Below, in pieces: positions 1 through 8,991 of a stretch of 64,000 nucleotides of DNA. Source of the DNA: Pseudomonadota bacterium (GTDB taxonomy: Bacteria; Pseudomonadota; Gammaproteobacteria; Burkholderiales; Ferrovaceae). The notes beneath the pieces were generated by a model, which ran no database searches, was not told where the DNA came from, and worked only from the letters and a program-made list of their open reading frames with translations. Each line of letters starts with the position of its first letter. Position 1 is the first letter of the stretch. Where the stretch lies: assembly GCA_021798835.1 (NCBI GenBank), contig JAJZBQ010000007.1, forward strand, positions 30,316 to 94,315, written 5' to 3'. A program made the position numbers and the translations under genes.

Positions 1-1344
1 CATGGGCAACAGAGGCTTTTTCCACCCCCAAATGACCCAGAACAGCGTGGCACAAATCAAGATACACTGCGGTAGAACTCCATTCAACCAGTATTGGGTC
101 GTGGATTCGTTATGCTGCAACACCTGCATAAAAACCCACGCTGTCCTGATGAATACTCCCGCCAGAAATACTTCACAGGCCACCACTATTCCTCTGCCCA
201 CACGGGATGTACGCTGCTCCCAGTATTCGAGCAACATGGCTACCCCACCCATCGGTAATGCCAACAAATACAAACCAGCATGCCATTCCGCCAAAACCCC
301 CACCAGCAGTGCGGCGGTCCACCAGTAAAGAGCATGGGACCGCCACGTGGTGCGATGCCACAACACCAGGTAACGCGGCACCACGCTCATATGAACCATG
401 ACTCCAGATATCCATATGGCACGCCACAGTTGTGCATCGATAACCAGCACATTGCGCAACAAATCACCGCCCAATGCACTGATCACAATACCCCCCACCC
501 CGACCAGCAAAGCCATGCCCACCCAGTGCCGCATTCGGTCAACCTGAAACTGCAGAACCCAGCCTCCCTGTAATAGGGTGTACAACACCAGGGGCCATTC
601 CCCACTCCCCCACAACCCGATGAATCCATACGATGTCCTTCTTCGCACGATGTCCCACCACACCGGATCAAAGGTCTGTCCCAGACGCACAAATGGCTGA
701 ACTCCGGCCATGACCAACCCAACACCCCCCATACACACCAGCATCAAACCTATCCAGCCTGACAAACGATGTCCCATCCCCCATAAAAACCACGATGCCA
801 AACCCGGCAATACCATCAGGGGATGCACTATCAATCCCCCCACCAGGAAAACCAGGGAACGCCACCGATGACCACGCCATAAATCCCCCATCGCCCACAG
901 GGTCATCGCCTCGGCAAATATCCGTGGGGTCAGGATGGGCTCTGCATAGTGATACACCATGCCTGAGGGTCCGGAAAACAGAATAACTCCCACCAGAGCC
1001 AGAAAAATATTTCTTCCCTTTACCAAACCCGATGCCAGGTATAAGGCTCCGCCCAACCAGAGCCCCTGTCCGATCAGGGTCAATGTCAGGTTCGCTGATT
1101 CAAGCCCCAGTCCGGCAATCAGTGGACCATAGAGACGGGAAAATAGCGTAAATTGATCCTGCGATCCATAGGCAAAAAACAAGTCATCTGCATAGCGCGA
1201 CGGCATCAGAAAATGCAGCGCCTGAACCGTATAATATTGAGCGTCCCACAAAATCCCGAGATAGGGATGCGTGGCCAACCACAACAACATGATGCCTGCG
1301 CCCGTGACCCACCACCGTCCCCTGCCATGCCAGACGCGACTCAT
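1..1344 (-). CDS. Multi-pass membrane protein, C-terminus off the window
   Basis: This frame stays open without a stop from its ATG at 1344 to the left edge (448 codons), so the protein is truncated only by the window. The start ATG overlaps the TGA of the FAD protein upstream (ATGA, 1341-1344). The product is very rich in Leu, Val, Gly and Trp with short charged loops, and looks like ten or more transmembrane helices. The first loop contains a Tyr-rich stretch followed by an Asp-Asp pair (about residue 52), a pattern seen in GT-C type membrane glycosyltransferases. I do not recognise a named family. As the last visible gene of an operon with two GT87-like proteins and a UGM-like enzyme, a role in envelope or pilus glycan assembly is an inference only. 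Confidence 0.75.
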   Translation of the reverse strand, partial: MSRVWHGRGRWWVTGAGIMLLWLATHPYLGILWDAQYYTVQALHFLMPSRYADDLFFAYGSQDQFTLFSRLYGPLIAGLGLESANLTLTLIGQGLWLGGALYLASGLVKGRNIFLALVGVILFSGPSGMVYHYAEPILTPRIFAEAMTLWAMGDLWRGHRWRSLVFLVGGLIVHPLMVLPGLASWFLWGMGHRLSGWIGLMLVCMGGVGLVMAGVQPFVRLGQTFDPVWWDIVRRRTSYGFIGLWGSGEWPLVLYTLLQGGWVLQFQVDRMRHWVGMALLVGVGGIVISALGGDLLRNVLVIDAQLWRAIWISGVMVHMSVVPRYLVLWHRTTWRSHALYWWTAALLVGVLAEWHAGLYLLALPMGGVAMLLEYWEQRTSRVGRGIVVACEVFLAGVFIRTAWVFMQVLQHNESTTQYWLNGVLPQCILICATLFWVIWGWKKPLLPM

Positions 1345-2843
1345 GTTTCTGGCACTCTCCGACGCGGGACCCCCCTCTCCCCGGTCCGTTGCCCTCCCCC
1401 CGCCTCTTCATGGTATTCGGCATCCTGATTGACCAACCAGACATCCTCACGACGCTCTCCCGCCAGAATATTTTGCACGGTCAGCATGGCAGTCTTCATG
1501 GCATGATCCTGGTTGTTATATTTATGCATACCATTGCGCCCTACCAGATGAAGCGTCGGATAGGTCGCTTCCAACCAGCGACGAATCAGTTCGACACGAC
1601 TTTCATAACCTTCATCATAAACGGGATAAGCCTTAGGCTGGCGTACCACTACCCCCTCGCGAATATCCACGGCACTGGCCAACCCGAGCGCCACCAGTTC
1701 ATTGCGAGCCATTGCGACCAGGTCCTCATCCGCAGCATTCCACAAACCATCCCCCTCGAAACAGAAATACTCCATGCCATAACAGTTCAAATTCGGATCT
1801 GGCACCATCTCCGGCGACCAGGATTTGAAGTTTTGAATACGACCAACCTTAACCCCGGGTTCATGAATGTAAATCCAGTTGTCGTCGAAGCGATCCCGTT
1901 CCTTGACAATCAGTGCCACCACCAAAAAATCACGGTAACGCAAAGCCGCGGCGGCCTGCAAAACCGCAACAGGCGGCTCAGGACTGAGGATGGTCACCAG
2001 CGTTTGCAATGGCATGGAACTAATGACATTTTCTGCATAAACCTGAATAGCCCCTCCGGTATCTGCACAACTCGTCACGCACCACTCTCTCTGAAGCGTA
2101 TCCCAAAATAGCGCAGTCACACGTTGGCCCAGCATGACATGACCTCCCCACTGCTCCACCTTGGCTGCGGCAGCTTGCCAAAGCATCCCCGGCCCACGAC
2201 GCGGATAATGGAACTCATGAACCAGGGTCTTGATGGTCTGATGCGCGTTCTTCTGCCCCCGTTGCGGCCATAACGCGTGCCAGACTGCCGTAAATAACGA
2301 CAATCCTCGAATTCGTTGAGCAGCCCAATCTGCAGATATCTCAGTGCATTTCATACCCCACACCTTCTCCGTGTAGGTCTTAAAAAAAATCTCGAATAGA
2401 CGGCGACCAAAATGGCGGGTTACCCACGCTTCAAAATTCTGCGGTTTCCCCGAGAAAAAATCAAGTTTTGCCACCAGATAGGAACCGACACAATACAAGG
2501 CTTCCCGAAGACCCAACTTGTGCAAGGCATCCCCTGCACGCAGCGGATAATCGAATAACTTTCCCCGATAGAAAATCCTCGACTTGCGCGGTCTCAATAA
2601 AAAATCTTCGCCCAGCAATTCACGCCATAAAGCCTCCACCTCCGGAGCCTTGGAAAAAAATCGGTGTCCCCCGATGTCAAAGCCAAATCCCTGGTAGTCC
2701 ACCGTGCGCGATATTCCCCCCACGTAACGAGGGTCCTGCTCCAGAACTCTGACCGAAACATGTTGACGCGAGAGCAAATAGGCGGCTGTCAGCCCAGCCG
2801 GACCCGCACCAATGCACAACACTGCACAACGATCACCGCTCAT
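1341..2843 (-). CDS. NAD(P)/FAD-dependent oxidoreductase, UDP-galactopyranose mutase-like
   Basis: A 500-residue flavoprotein. An N-terminal Rossmann dinucleotide motif GAGPAG lies at residues 12-17, followed by a GG-(I)S-R loop and a GGHRFF segment near residue 60. The C-terminal FAD-contacting segment GRNGMHKYNNQDHAM begins near residue 435. This layout is that of amine oxidase / UDP-galactopyranose mutase-like enzymes found in polysaccharide loci. The actual substrate cannot be read from sequence. The last 40 residues are charged and probably disordered. Start and stop overlap the neighbouring membrane-protein genes by four bases each (ATGA), so it is translationally coupled within the operon. 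The genuine UGM reaction (UDP-Galp to UDP-Galf) is possible but not shown. Confidence 0.8.
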   Translation of the reverse strand: MSGDRCAVLCIGAGPAGLTAAYLLSRQHVSVRVLEQDPRYVGGISRTVDYQGFGFDIGGHRFFSKAPEVEALWRELLGEDFLLRPRKSRIFYRGKLFDYPLRAGDALHKLGLREALYCVGSYLVAKLDFFSGKPQNFEAWVTRHFGRRLFEIFFKTYTEKVWGMKCTEISADWAAQRIRGLSLFTAVWHALWPQRGQKNAHQTIKTLVHEFHYPRRGPGMLWQAAAAKVEQWGGHVMLGQRVTALFWDTLQREWCVTSCADTGGAIQVYAENVISSMPLQTLVTILSPEPPVAVLQAAAALRYRDFLVVALIVKERDRFDDNWIYIHEPGVKVGRIQNFKSWSPEMVPDPNLNCYGMEYFCFEGDGLWNAADEDLVAMARNELVALGLASAVDIREGVVVRQPKAYPVYDEGYESRVELIRRWLEATYPTLHLVGRNGMHKYNNQDHAMKTAMLTVQNILAGERREDVWLVNQDAEYHEEAGGGQRTGERGVPRRRVPET

Positions 2844-4012
2844 ATTGCCCGTTTCCCCGTTCTAAACCACAACAGCATCAATTGACCCCATAATACCCAG
2901 GGAGTCCAGTGAAAACCAATCAGCCCAGCCCACCAGCCATCCAGTGCAGGGACCAACCACATCATCAGCCACCATCCCTGTTGGACGGGGCTCCAATCTG
3001 CCGACCACTTTTCCTGAATGATCACCAGTGCCCATACCAGCCAGAGCAGGTCGTAGTCCATCAGATACGGGCTGACCATCAAACTAACCAGGGTCGTGGC
3101 CACCCATCTCACCGAAACATCGGTACTCCGTCGCCACAACATCCCCAACGCCACCACAGCCGCACCAGCAGAAATCCCGTGGATAACGTACGCCTGCGAT
3201 ACAGAGCATCCCCACAAGCGCATTTGCGCGAAAACCGTGGGCATATGTAACCAATATTGGCTCCCCATCCCATCCTGTTCCAGATAAAGACGGGCAAGAC
3301 GAAAACTGTGCCACCACCCCTCCAGCACGCCGACCCCCAGCACCATCACGGCAATCCCATTGGTCAGAACCAGCGTCAACCCTGCCAGCAATATCCCCCA
3401 ACCATTGCGCGTCATCAGCAACACCAGACCCGGCACGATCAGCAACTGTGGCTTGATAAACAATAAACCCACCCCCACCCCAGCCCATGGAGATCGACGA
3501 ATTCCCATGCGCAACACAAAACCAGCCAGCGCTGCCGTGAGGAATCCATTTTGTCCGTGCAGCAAATTGAGCCATACGGCACCAAAACCTGCCAGCATCC
3601 ACCCTGCAGACGACGAACGCGCAGCCCATCGTCGCCACTCCGCCATGAAAAGCAGCAGAGTCGGTCCTTCCCAGGCCAGATAGGCGGGAAAGTAATGGGA
3701 AAACAACGCCAACGGATAAACCAGAAGATAGAAGACCGGCGGATAGAACCAGCCAAAGTTTCCTTTGACCGTGGGGACGATGGCCGCCAATGTGGCATGG
3801 AGGATCGGTTCCTGGTATGCCAAACTCGCCTTTCCCTGTGCGGCCAACCAGGCTGCCGTCCAGAATACTGACAAATCGGAAACAATGACAGGGCCCCCCT
3901 TATGCCCCCACACAGTAAACCACAGGTAGCACAGGGAAAGCACCACAAACACTCCGAACGAAGCCGCTCCCAGTCGCGCTACCCGTACTGGCGTCAAATA
4001 AGGCATAACCAA
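2840..4012 (-). CDS. GT87-type (DUF2029) membrane glycosyltransferase, first copy
   Basis: 390 residues with roughly ten hydrophobic segments. An acidic residue after the first membrane helix (Asp46 in SDLSVFW) and the loop GWFYPP (residues 87-92) are the hallmarks of the GT87/DUF2029 family, polyprenyl-phosphate-sugar dependent transferases of the GT-C fold. The protein is a paralogue of the product of the next gene upstream (4032-5231): both keep the Asp, an AYQ segment and FYPP at matching places. It is coupled to the FAD oxidoreductase by a 4-base overlap at 2840-2843. The acceptor is unknown; the Tad genes upstream suggest a cell-surface target, by inference. Confidence 0.8.
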   Translation of the reverse strand: MVMPYLTPVRVARLGAASFGVFVVLSLCYLWFTVWGHKGGPVIVSDLSVFWTAAWLAAQGKASLAYQEPILHATLAAIVPTVKGNFGWFYPPVFYLLVYPLALFSHYFPAYLAWEGPTLLLFMAEWRRWAARSSSAGWMLAGFGAVWLNLLHGQNGFLTAALAGFVLRMGIRRSPWAGVGVGLLFIKPQLLIVPGLVLLMTRNGWGILLAGLTLVLTNGIAVMVLGVGVLEGWWHSFRLARLYLEQDGMGSQYWLHMPTVFAQMRLWGCSVSQAYVIHGISAGAAVVALGMLWRRSTDVSVRWVATTLVSLMVSPYLMDYDLLWLVWALVIIQEKWSADWSPVQQGWWLMMWLVPALDGWWAGLIGFHWTPWVLWGQLMLLWFRTGKRAI

Positions 4013-4031
4013 CTGACATTAACCAGCAATA

Positions 4032-5231
4032 TCATGCACGCACCCTTCTCTTCCATGATACCAAACGGGAATCCGCACGACTCCAGTGCAGCAACGTAAC
4101 AAAAAGTACACTCTGCGCCACGGGAATCACCCAATGGGTCAGTGAGGTCAGATAGACCAACCCAGGCAACAACCACAATAATACCGCCAGCACTTGATCC
4201 ATTACCGTGATACGCCGATGCTCGCATGAGCGAACCCACCACACGCCCGCCACAGCAATCCAGGTCAGATCATATTCAAACACGTAGGGGGTTACCAGCA
4301 AGGCTGCCAGCACCAGACATGCATACTTGCATTCACGGCTCAACGAACTCCGCCAAACTCGCCAGACCACCGATAACACCACCAGGGAACAGACCCACTG
4401 ACTGGCATAGGCCAGAACTTCGGAAAACCCCAACAATCGCACCAGCACAAAAACCGATGTCAGTTTAACCAGAAAGGTGGGATCCGGTTGCGCGAGATTT
4501 TGCCTGACCAATGCGAAATTCCCTAGCCAAGCCTCCCAGACTCCCCCTCCAAAGAACACCACTGTCAACCCGGACAAAATCACAAAGGTTGCCGTAGCAC
4601 TGATCAAGCAACGCCATTGACGATCCAGCACCAGCGCCACGGGAATGAGTATTCCCAGATGTGGCTTAAACGTCAACAAGCCCAGAAACACCCCGGACAA
4701 GACAGGGCGAGGCTTCAGAAAATACAGCGCCCAGCCCAGCAATCCCGCACTGAGAAAACCATTTTGCCCGACGATCAGATTTAGCCACAGCCCGGAAAAT
4801 CCCAGTATGCCCCACCAGGTTGCCCGCCCCGGTAGAGTTTTGACGATCGCCGCCACATACAGGCTCCCCGTAGCCCCCATAAAAACCATATATGCTAGGG
4901 GCGGCTTGAGATAGGCCAAGGGCCAAATCAGCAAAAAAAAGGTGGGCGGATAAAACCAGCCAAAGCCCCCGGGGCGCTGCCCCATAAACCCTGCCGCTAT
5001 GCTCTGACTGATAACAGACGACTGATAGGCCAATACGGCCTGTCCCTGTTCGACGAGATGCGAAACGCCCCAAAAAATCCCGAAATCCAGAAACAGAAAT
5101 TTCCCTTTGGCGACCACCCAGAATGATTCACGCACGGCGATACCATAAACAATCCCAAAAAATAACGCCATGGCCGCCCCATAAAGGCAAACCCGTTGAA
5201 CCGTAATAAAATTTCCTGACGGTATTCTCAT
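4032..5231 (-). CDS. GT87-type (DUF2029) membrane glycosyltransferase, second copy
   Basis: 399 residues from the ATG at 5231, which overlaps the tadC stop as ATGA (5228-5231). An upstream in-frame ATG at 5306 lies deep inside tadC and was not used. The protein is polytopic, with the family acidic residue at Asp49 (FLDFGIFW) and the FYPP loop at residues 93-96. It resembles the downstream protein at 2840-4012 along its whole length, so the pair probably arose by duplication. Known GT87 members move mannose or related sugars from a polyprenyl-phosphate donor on the outer face of the inner membrane. Coupling to tadC suggests, without proving it, that the pair modifies a product assembled with the pilus machinery. 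Confidence 0.8.
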   Translation of the reverse strand: MRIPSGNFITVQRVCLYGAAMALFFGIVYGIAVRESFWVVAKGKFLFLDFGIFWGVSHLVEQGQAVLAYQSSVISQSIAAGFMGQRPGGFGWFYPPTFFLLIWPLAYLKPPLAYMVFMGATGSLYVAAIVKTLPGRATWWGILGFSGLWLNLIVGQNGFLSAGLLGWALYFLKPRPVLSGVFLGLLTFKPHLGILIPVALVLDRQWRCLISATATFVILSGLTVVFFGGGVWEAWLGNFALVRQNLAQPDPTFLVKLTSVFVLVRLLGFSEVLAYASQWVCSLVVLSVVWRVWRSSLSRECKYACLVLAALLVTPYVFEYDLTWIAVAGVWWVRSCEHRRITVMDQVLAVLLWLLPGLVYLTSLTHWVIPVAQSVLFVTLLHWSRADSRLVSWKRRVRA

Positions 5232-6169
5232 GGTCCATGCAATGCTTTCAATACATTGTGAATGGGGGGGGCCAAAATAAGCATGAACAACAAAGGAAAA
5301 ATACAAACAATCAACGGCAATAAAATCTTGGTAGGGATCTTGGCGGCTTGCTCCTCCGCCTTCATGCGCCGATCCAGGCGCAGATTTTCAGAATAAACGC
5401 GCAATGCCTCGGAGACACTGGTTCCAAACTTTTCTGACTGGATCAATGCCGATACCATGGCTTCAATATCACTCAATCCCACCCGTTCCGCCATATTTGC
5501 CAGCGCCTGATTGCGGCTGGAACCCGCACGCTGCTCCAGCGCCACCTGTCGCAACTCATCGGCCAGCGCCCGACTGCGGATGCGCATTTCTTCCCCGACC
5601 CGTGCCAGCGCTGCCTCAGTCGATAACCCGGCTTCCACACAAGTGCGCAGCAAGTCCAATGCATCAGGAAAGTTTCGTGATAGTTCTTCACGACGATGCG
5701 CCACCTTTTTGTTCAGAACATAATTGGGGAGAAAGTACCCTCCAGCGGCCAATAAAAACACCCCATACGCCACAATCGTCGGCTTGACATCCGGGCGCAA
5801 GATCAACATGACCAGCAAGAATATGCCTGGAAGAACAAAAGTGAACAACGTTTTCAGGGAAAAAAATATCACACGCGCCGATTCACTGCGGTATCCTGCA
5901 GCCTGAAATTGCTTTCCCAGTACAGTAACCTCCTCCGATTCCTTTTCCTCTTTCATGGAAAAACGGGCCAAGGGACTGATACGTTTCTTCAAAATCTGGC
6001 GCGTTACTTCTATCTGCGACTGGGTCCCATATTCCCACTGACGCTCGCCCAGCACCGACTTACGCAGCCGACGAGCGGCGGGCGGGTGGATGTACCGCCA
6101 AACAACTGCCACCATCGCCAGGATAAGCAAAATGACCACCATGACCACAGCCAGAATGAACAGATTCAT
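5228..6169 (-). CDS. tadC: Tad pilus inner-membrane platform protein TadC
   Basis: 313 residues with the T2SSF (GspF-like) fold: an N-terminal membrane helix, a cytoplasmic basic stretch, two central helices (about residues 100-155), then the helical cytoplasmic domain. That domain carries the family pattern FPDALDLLRTCVEAGLSTEAAL (about residues 166-187, split here only by description) and ends in a last membrane helix. TadC pairs with TadB as the platform for the CpaF/TadA ATPase in Flp pilus assembly. It lies 31 bases after tadB on the same strand and overlaps the next gene by four bases. Full length for the family. Confidence 0.92.
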   Translation of the reverse strand: MNLFILAVVMVVILLILAMVAVVWRYIHPPAARRLRKSVLGERQWEYGTQSQIEVTRQILKKRISPLARFSMKEEKESEEVTVLGKQFQAAGYRSESARVIFFSLKTLFTFVLPGIFLLVMLILRPDVKPTIVAYGVFLLAAGGYFLPNYVLNKKVAHRREELSRNFPDALDLLRTCVEAGLSTEAALARVGEEMRIRSRALADELRQVALEQRAGSSRNQALANMAERVGLSDIEAMVSALIQSEKFGTSVSEALRVYSENLRLDRRMKAEEQAAKIPTKILLPLIVCIFPLLFMLILAPPIHNVLKALHGP

Positions 6170-6200
6170 CGCCAGTTACCCCTATCAGACGGCCATGTGT

Positions 6201-7190
6201 TCATACTTTGATCTGGGTAATGCTTCTCATCCACACTGCCCCCAGAATAAATTGACCCGCCATGACCTTGGTCAAGATGATCCCCATCGGATCCGTCCAA
6301 AAATAGGAGAGATAACCAGGGCTGATCAAGGACATCAATAATCCAAAACCCAATGGAAGCAGACTCAATATCCATGCCGATACGCGACCCTCCGCAGACA
6401 GCACGCGGATGGTACGACGCAGTTTATGCCGCTCCCGCATCAATCGTGCCAGATCAATCAACAACTGACTCAAACTACCCCCCGTATCCAATTGGATCAA
6501 TACGGTCAAGGCAAAGTAGCGCATGTCCACCAACTCTACACGTTGTGCCAAACCCAGCACTCCTTCACGTACAGATGCTCCGAAGGTCACTTCGTCGGAG
6601 GTAATACGGAATTCCGTGGCAATCGGTTCAGGGCTTTGCTGAGCCACCATGCGAAAAGCCCCCGAGAACGCGTGACCCGCACGCAAAGATTGCGCCAACG
6701 TATCCAGCGCATCCGGCAATTGTTCCTCGATCTTGGCCATGCGCTGTTTTCTCCAATAGCGCAATATTCCGACCGGAATCGCGCCCCCCATCATCCCCAG
6801 TAGCGGTGTAAAAATCCCCAACTTCAGAATGATTCCCACGACCAATCCGAGAATCCCCATAGCCACGGTTGTCACCAGAACCTGGGCCACCGTAATTTTT
6901 CGACCCGTCGTCCCGATCAACAGGTACAGGAATTCAAGTCGCGGAAATTGCTTCAGCCAGACATCCAGTTCAGGGCTTTTAGCGTAAGCCCCCTTTTTTA
7001 TCCAACCTTTTTCCGGAGCGGGCATCCCATCCATCAGGGAATTAAAACGGAACTTGAAACGCTTGGAATGCGCGACTGCCTTGCGATTGCCCACCAGCAA
7101 CAGGGTAAACTCGATCAAGCCAAACAATCCCAAAAAACCCGAGATCAGGATCAGGTAACCCCACAGATCCAGGTTGCCTACATCCATCAT
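6201..7190 (-). CDS. tadB: Tad pilus inner-membrane platform protein TadB
   Basis: 329 residues, T2SSF domain in the C-terminal half. The recognisable segment around residues 175-200 reads QLPDALDTLAQSLRAGHAF, typical of TadB. Predicted helices lie near the N-terminus, in the middle (two in tandem, about residues 100-145) and at the C-terminus. It works with TadC as the inner-membrane scaffold of the Flp/Tad secretion system. The start ATG overlaps the cpaF stop by four bases (7187-7190), so the ATPase and platform are translationally coupled. No truncation or frameshift is visible. Confidence 0.92.
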   Translation of the reverse strand: MMDVGNLDLWGYLILISGFLGLFGLIEFTLLLVGNRKAVAHSKRFKFRFNSLMDGMPAPEKGWIKKGAYAKSPELDVWLKQFPRLEFLYLLIGTTGRKITVAQVLVTTVAMGILGLVVGIILKLGIFTPLLGMMGGAIPVGILRYWRKQRMAKIEEQLPDALDTLAQSLRAGHAFSGAFRMVAQQSPEPIATEFRITSDEVTFGASVREGVLGLAQRVELVDMRYFALTVLIQLDTGGSLSQLLIDLARLMRERHKLRRTIRVLSAEGRVSAWILSLLPLGFGLLMSLISPGYLSYFWTDPMGIILTKVMAGQFILGAVWMRSITQIKV

Positions 7191-8548
7191 CGCGAACTAT
7201 CCGGGTCAAACAAACGTTCCGGCAATACCGATCCGTGGGACAGCAAACGATCCAGAAAACGTGGCCGAACACCAGTAGCACGGTGCCGCCCCAACACTGC
7301 CCCGTCCGCCGAAACCCCTGTTTGCTGAAATCGAAATATCTCCTGGGTCGTGATAGCCTCACCTTCCATTCCCGTAATTTCCAGTATACTCATCACCTTA
7401 CGCTTACCATCGCTCAATCGGGAAGCCTGAATAATGGCAGTGAGCGCAGAAACGATGGTCTGGCGCAATGGCTTGACCGGAATCGTGATACCAGAAATCC
7501 CGACCATATTCTCCAGACGGCTCAAGGCATCGTGTGCATTGTTAGCGTGAATGGTCGCCATGGACCCTTCATGTCCCGTATTCATGGCCTGGAACATGTC
7601 AATCACTTCCGCACCACGCACCTCACCGATGATCACCCGATCCGGGCGCATCCGCAAACTGTTGCGAATCAATGCCCGCTGGGTGATCTCTCCCGTCCCT
7701 TCCACATTAGCCGGCCGTGTTTCCAGTCGCACGACATGAGGTTGCTGAAGACGCAATTCCGCCGCGTCTTCAATCGTCACCAGACGTTCATCATCGGGGA
7801 TAAAACTGGACAAGACATTGAGCAACGTCGTTTTTCCACTCCCTGTCCCGCCAGAAATCAGTATATTCAAGCGCGACTTCACCATGGCAGAGATCAGCAT
7901 CGCCATCTCTGCGGTCATGCTGCCATAATCCACCAGATCATGAACACTCAAGGGCATGGCGGGAAACCGACGAATAGACATGGCCGCCCCATCCAAAGCC
8001 AATGGACTGATGATCGCATTCACCCGCGAACCGTCGGGCAAACGCGCATCAACCATGGGACTGGATTCATCGACACGACGTCCAACCCGTGACACGATCT
8101 TGTCGATGATACGCATCAGATGTTCTTCATCGTTGAACTTGACACTGGTCAATTCCAGTTTTCCCTTGCGTTCCACATACACTGTTTTGGGGCCATTGAC
8201 CAAAATATCTGAAACCGTGGGATCGGCCAGCAGGGGCTCCAGAGGCCCTAACCCCATGACCTCATTTTGAATGGAGGTGATGAGCGTGCGCCGTTGGTTG
8301 TCACTCAGTTCCAGATGTCGTTCCTTGATGCTCTCTTCAACGAAAGCTGCCAAGCGTTGACGCAATTGCTCCTCAGAAATCTCCTCCATCATGGAGAGAT
8401 CAAATTTTTTCAACAAATCCTGATGGATCTGCGTTTTCAGTTTCGATGCCTCACTTTCCGCCCGCACAGGCGCGCTGAGGGGGACTTCACGTCCACTCTG
8501 GGGCACAGGAGTAGACGTGGAATTCAATAGATCTCTCAGAGAAGACAT
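7187..8548 (-). CDS. cpaF: Tad/Flp pilus assembly ATPase CpaF (TadA)
   Basis: 453 residues, a type II/IV secretion ATPase. The Walker A motif GGTGSGKT is at residues 233-240 and the Walker B-like GEVRG at about 308-312. It is followed by the family signature [16 protein letters not shown] at about 322-337. An N-terminal helical region of about 90 residues precedes the ATPase core, as in CpaF. It powers pilus assembly through TadB and TadC, which follow directly. The last 45 residues are Arg/Pro rich. It sits 44 bases downstream of a broken cpaE. The ATPase gene itself looks intact, but the visible locus lacks pilin, prepilin peptidase and secretin, so function depends on genes elsewhere. Confidence 0.95.
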   Translation of the reverse strand: MSSLRDLLNSTSTPVPQSGREVPLSAPVRAESEASKLKTQIHQDLLKKFDLSMMEEISEEQLRQRLAAFVEESIKERHLELSDNQRRTLITSIQNEVMGLGPLEPLLADPTVSDILVNGPKTVYVERKGKLELTSVKFNDEEHLMRIIDKIVSRVGRRVDESSPMVDARLPDGSRVNAIISPLALDGAAMSIRRFPAMPLSVHDLVDYGSMTAEMAMLISAMVKSRLNILISGGTGSGKTTLLNVLSSFIPDDERLVTIEDAAELRLQQPHVVRLETRPANVEGTGEITQRALIRNSLRMRPDRVIIGEVRGAEVIDMFQAMNTGHEGSMATIHANNAHDALSRLENMVGISGITIPVKPLRQTIVSALTAIIQASRLSDGKRKVMSILEITGMEGEAITTQEIFRFQQTGVSADGAVLGRHRATGVRPRFLDRLLSHGSVLPERLFDPDSSR

Positions 8549-8592
8549 GTCAGACTCTCCCGATTATCGGATCACACTGATGAACATGGGCG

Positions 8593-8991
8593 CTATCGAA
8601 ATCTGGACGTCAGTCGGCCAAACCATGTTCCCGACACCAAACTGGACGACTCAACAAATTCCTGCCTAACCCCCAGAATATCCGCGCTCCACTGGATAAG
8701 TGCTTGTGTCAAAGCCCCCTGTGGAGCAATTTCATACAGGGGTTTTCCCGTATTGATGGAGGTATTGACATTGGAAAAATCATTCGGCAGTCGCACCACA
8801 AACTTTGCCTGCAGGGCATTCTCAATATCACCCGTCGGCAATTCTTCCTTATTACCCTGACGATTGGCTACCAGTTGTATTTTAGACTCCGGATAGTGCA
8901 ATGCCTTGAATGTACGTTGTAACCTCTGCATCCCTCGCACAAAGGGCAATACCGTTTGCATGACGGGAAACACGACATCCGAACGATCCAT
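8593..8991 (-). pseudogene. CpaE/TadZ C-terminal fragment
   Basis: The open frame runs 9060-8593, but the part that resembles a family begins at the ATG at 8991 (MDRSDVVFPVMQ). It corresponds to the C-terminal half of the MinD-like localisation ATPase CpaE/TadZ, including a VANRQGN segment where MinD/CpaE proteins carry their late NR motif. The N-terminal receiver-like domain and the deviant Walker A loop are missing. CpaE normally precedes cpaF and has about 400 residues; about 132 remain here. Residues before 8991 are the reverse complement of the TadG-like gene and show no CpaE resemblance. I read this as a gene cut by an inversion or deletion; a functional short protein cannot be excluded. 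Confidence 0.75.

Noticed and set aside
1389..2111. 240-codon plus-strand frame opposite the FAD oxidoreductase
   Set aside because: Overlaps the C-terminal half of a well-supported flavoprotein; no motifs of its own.
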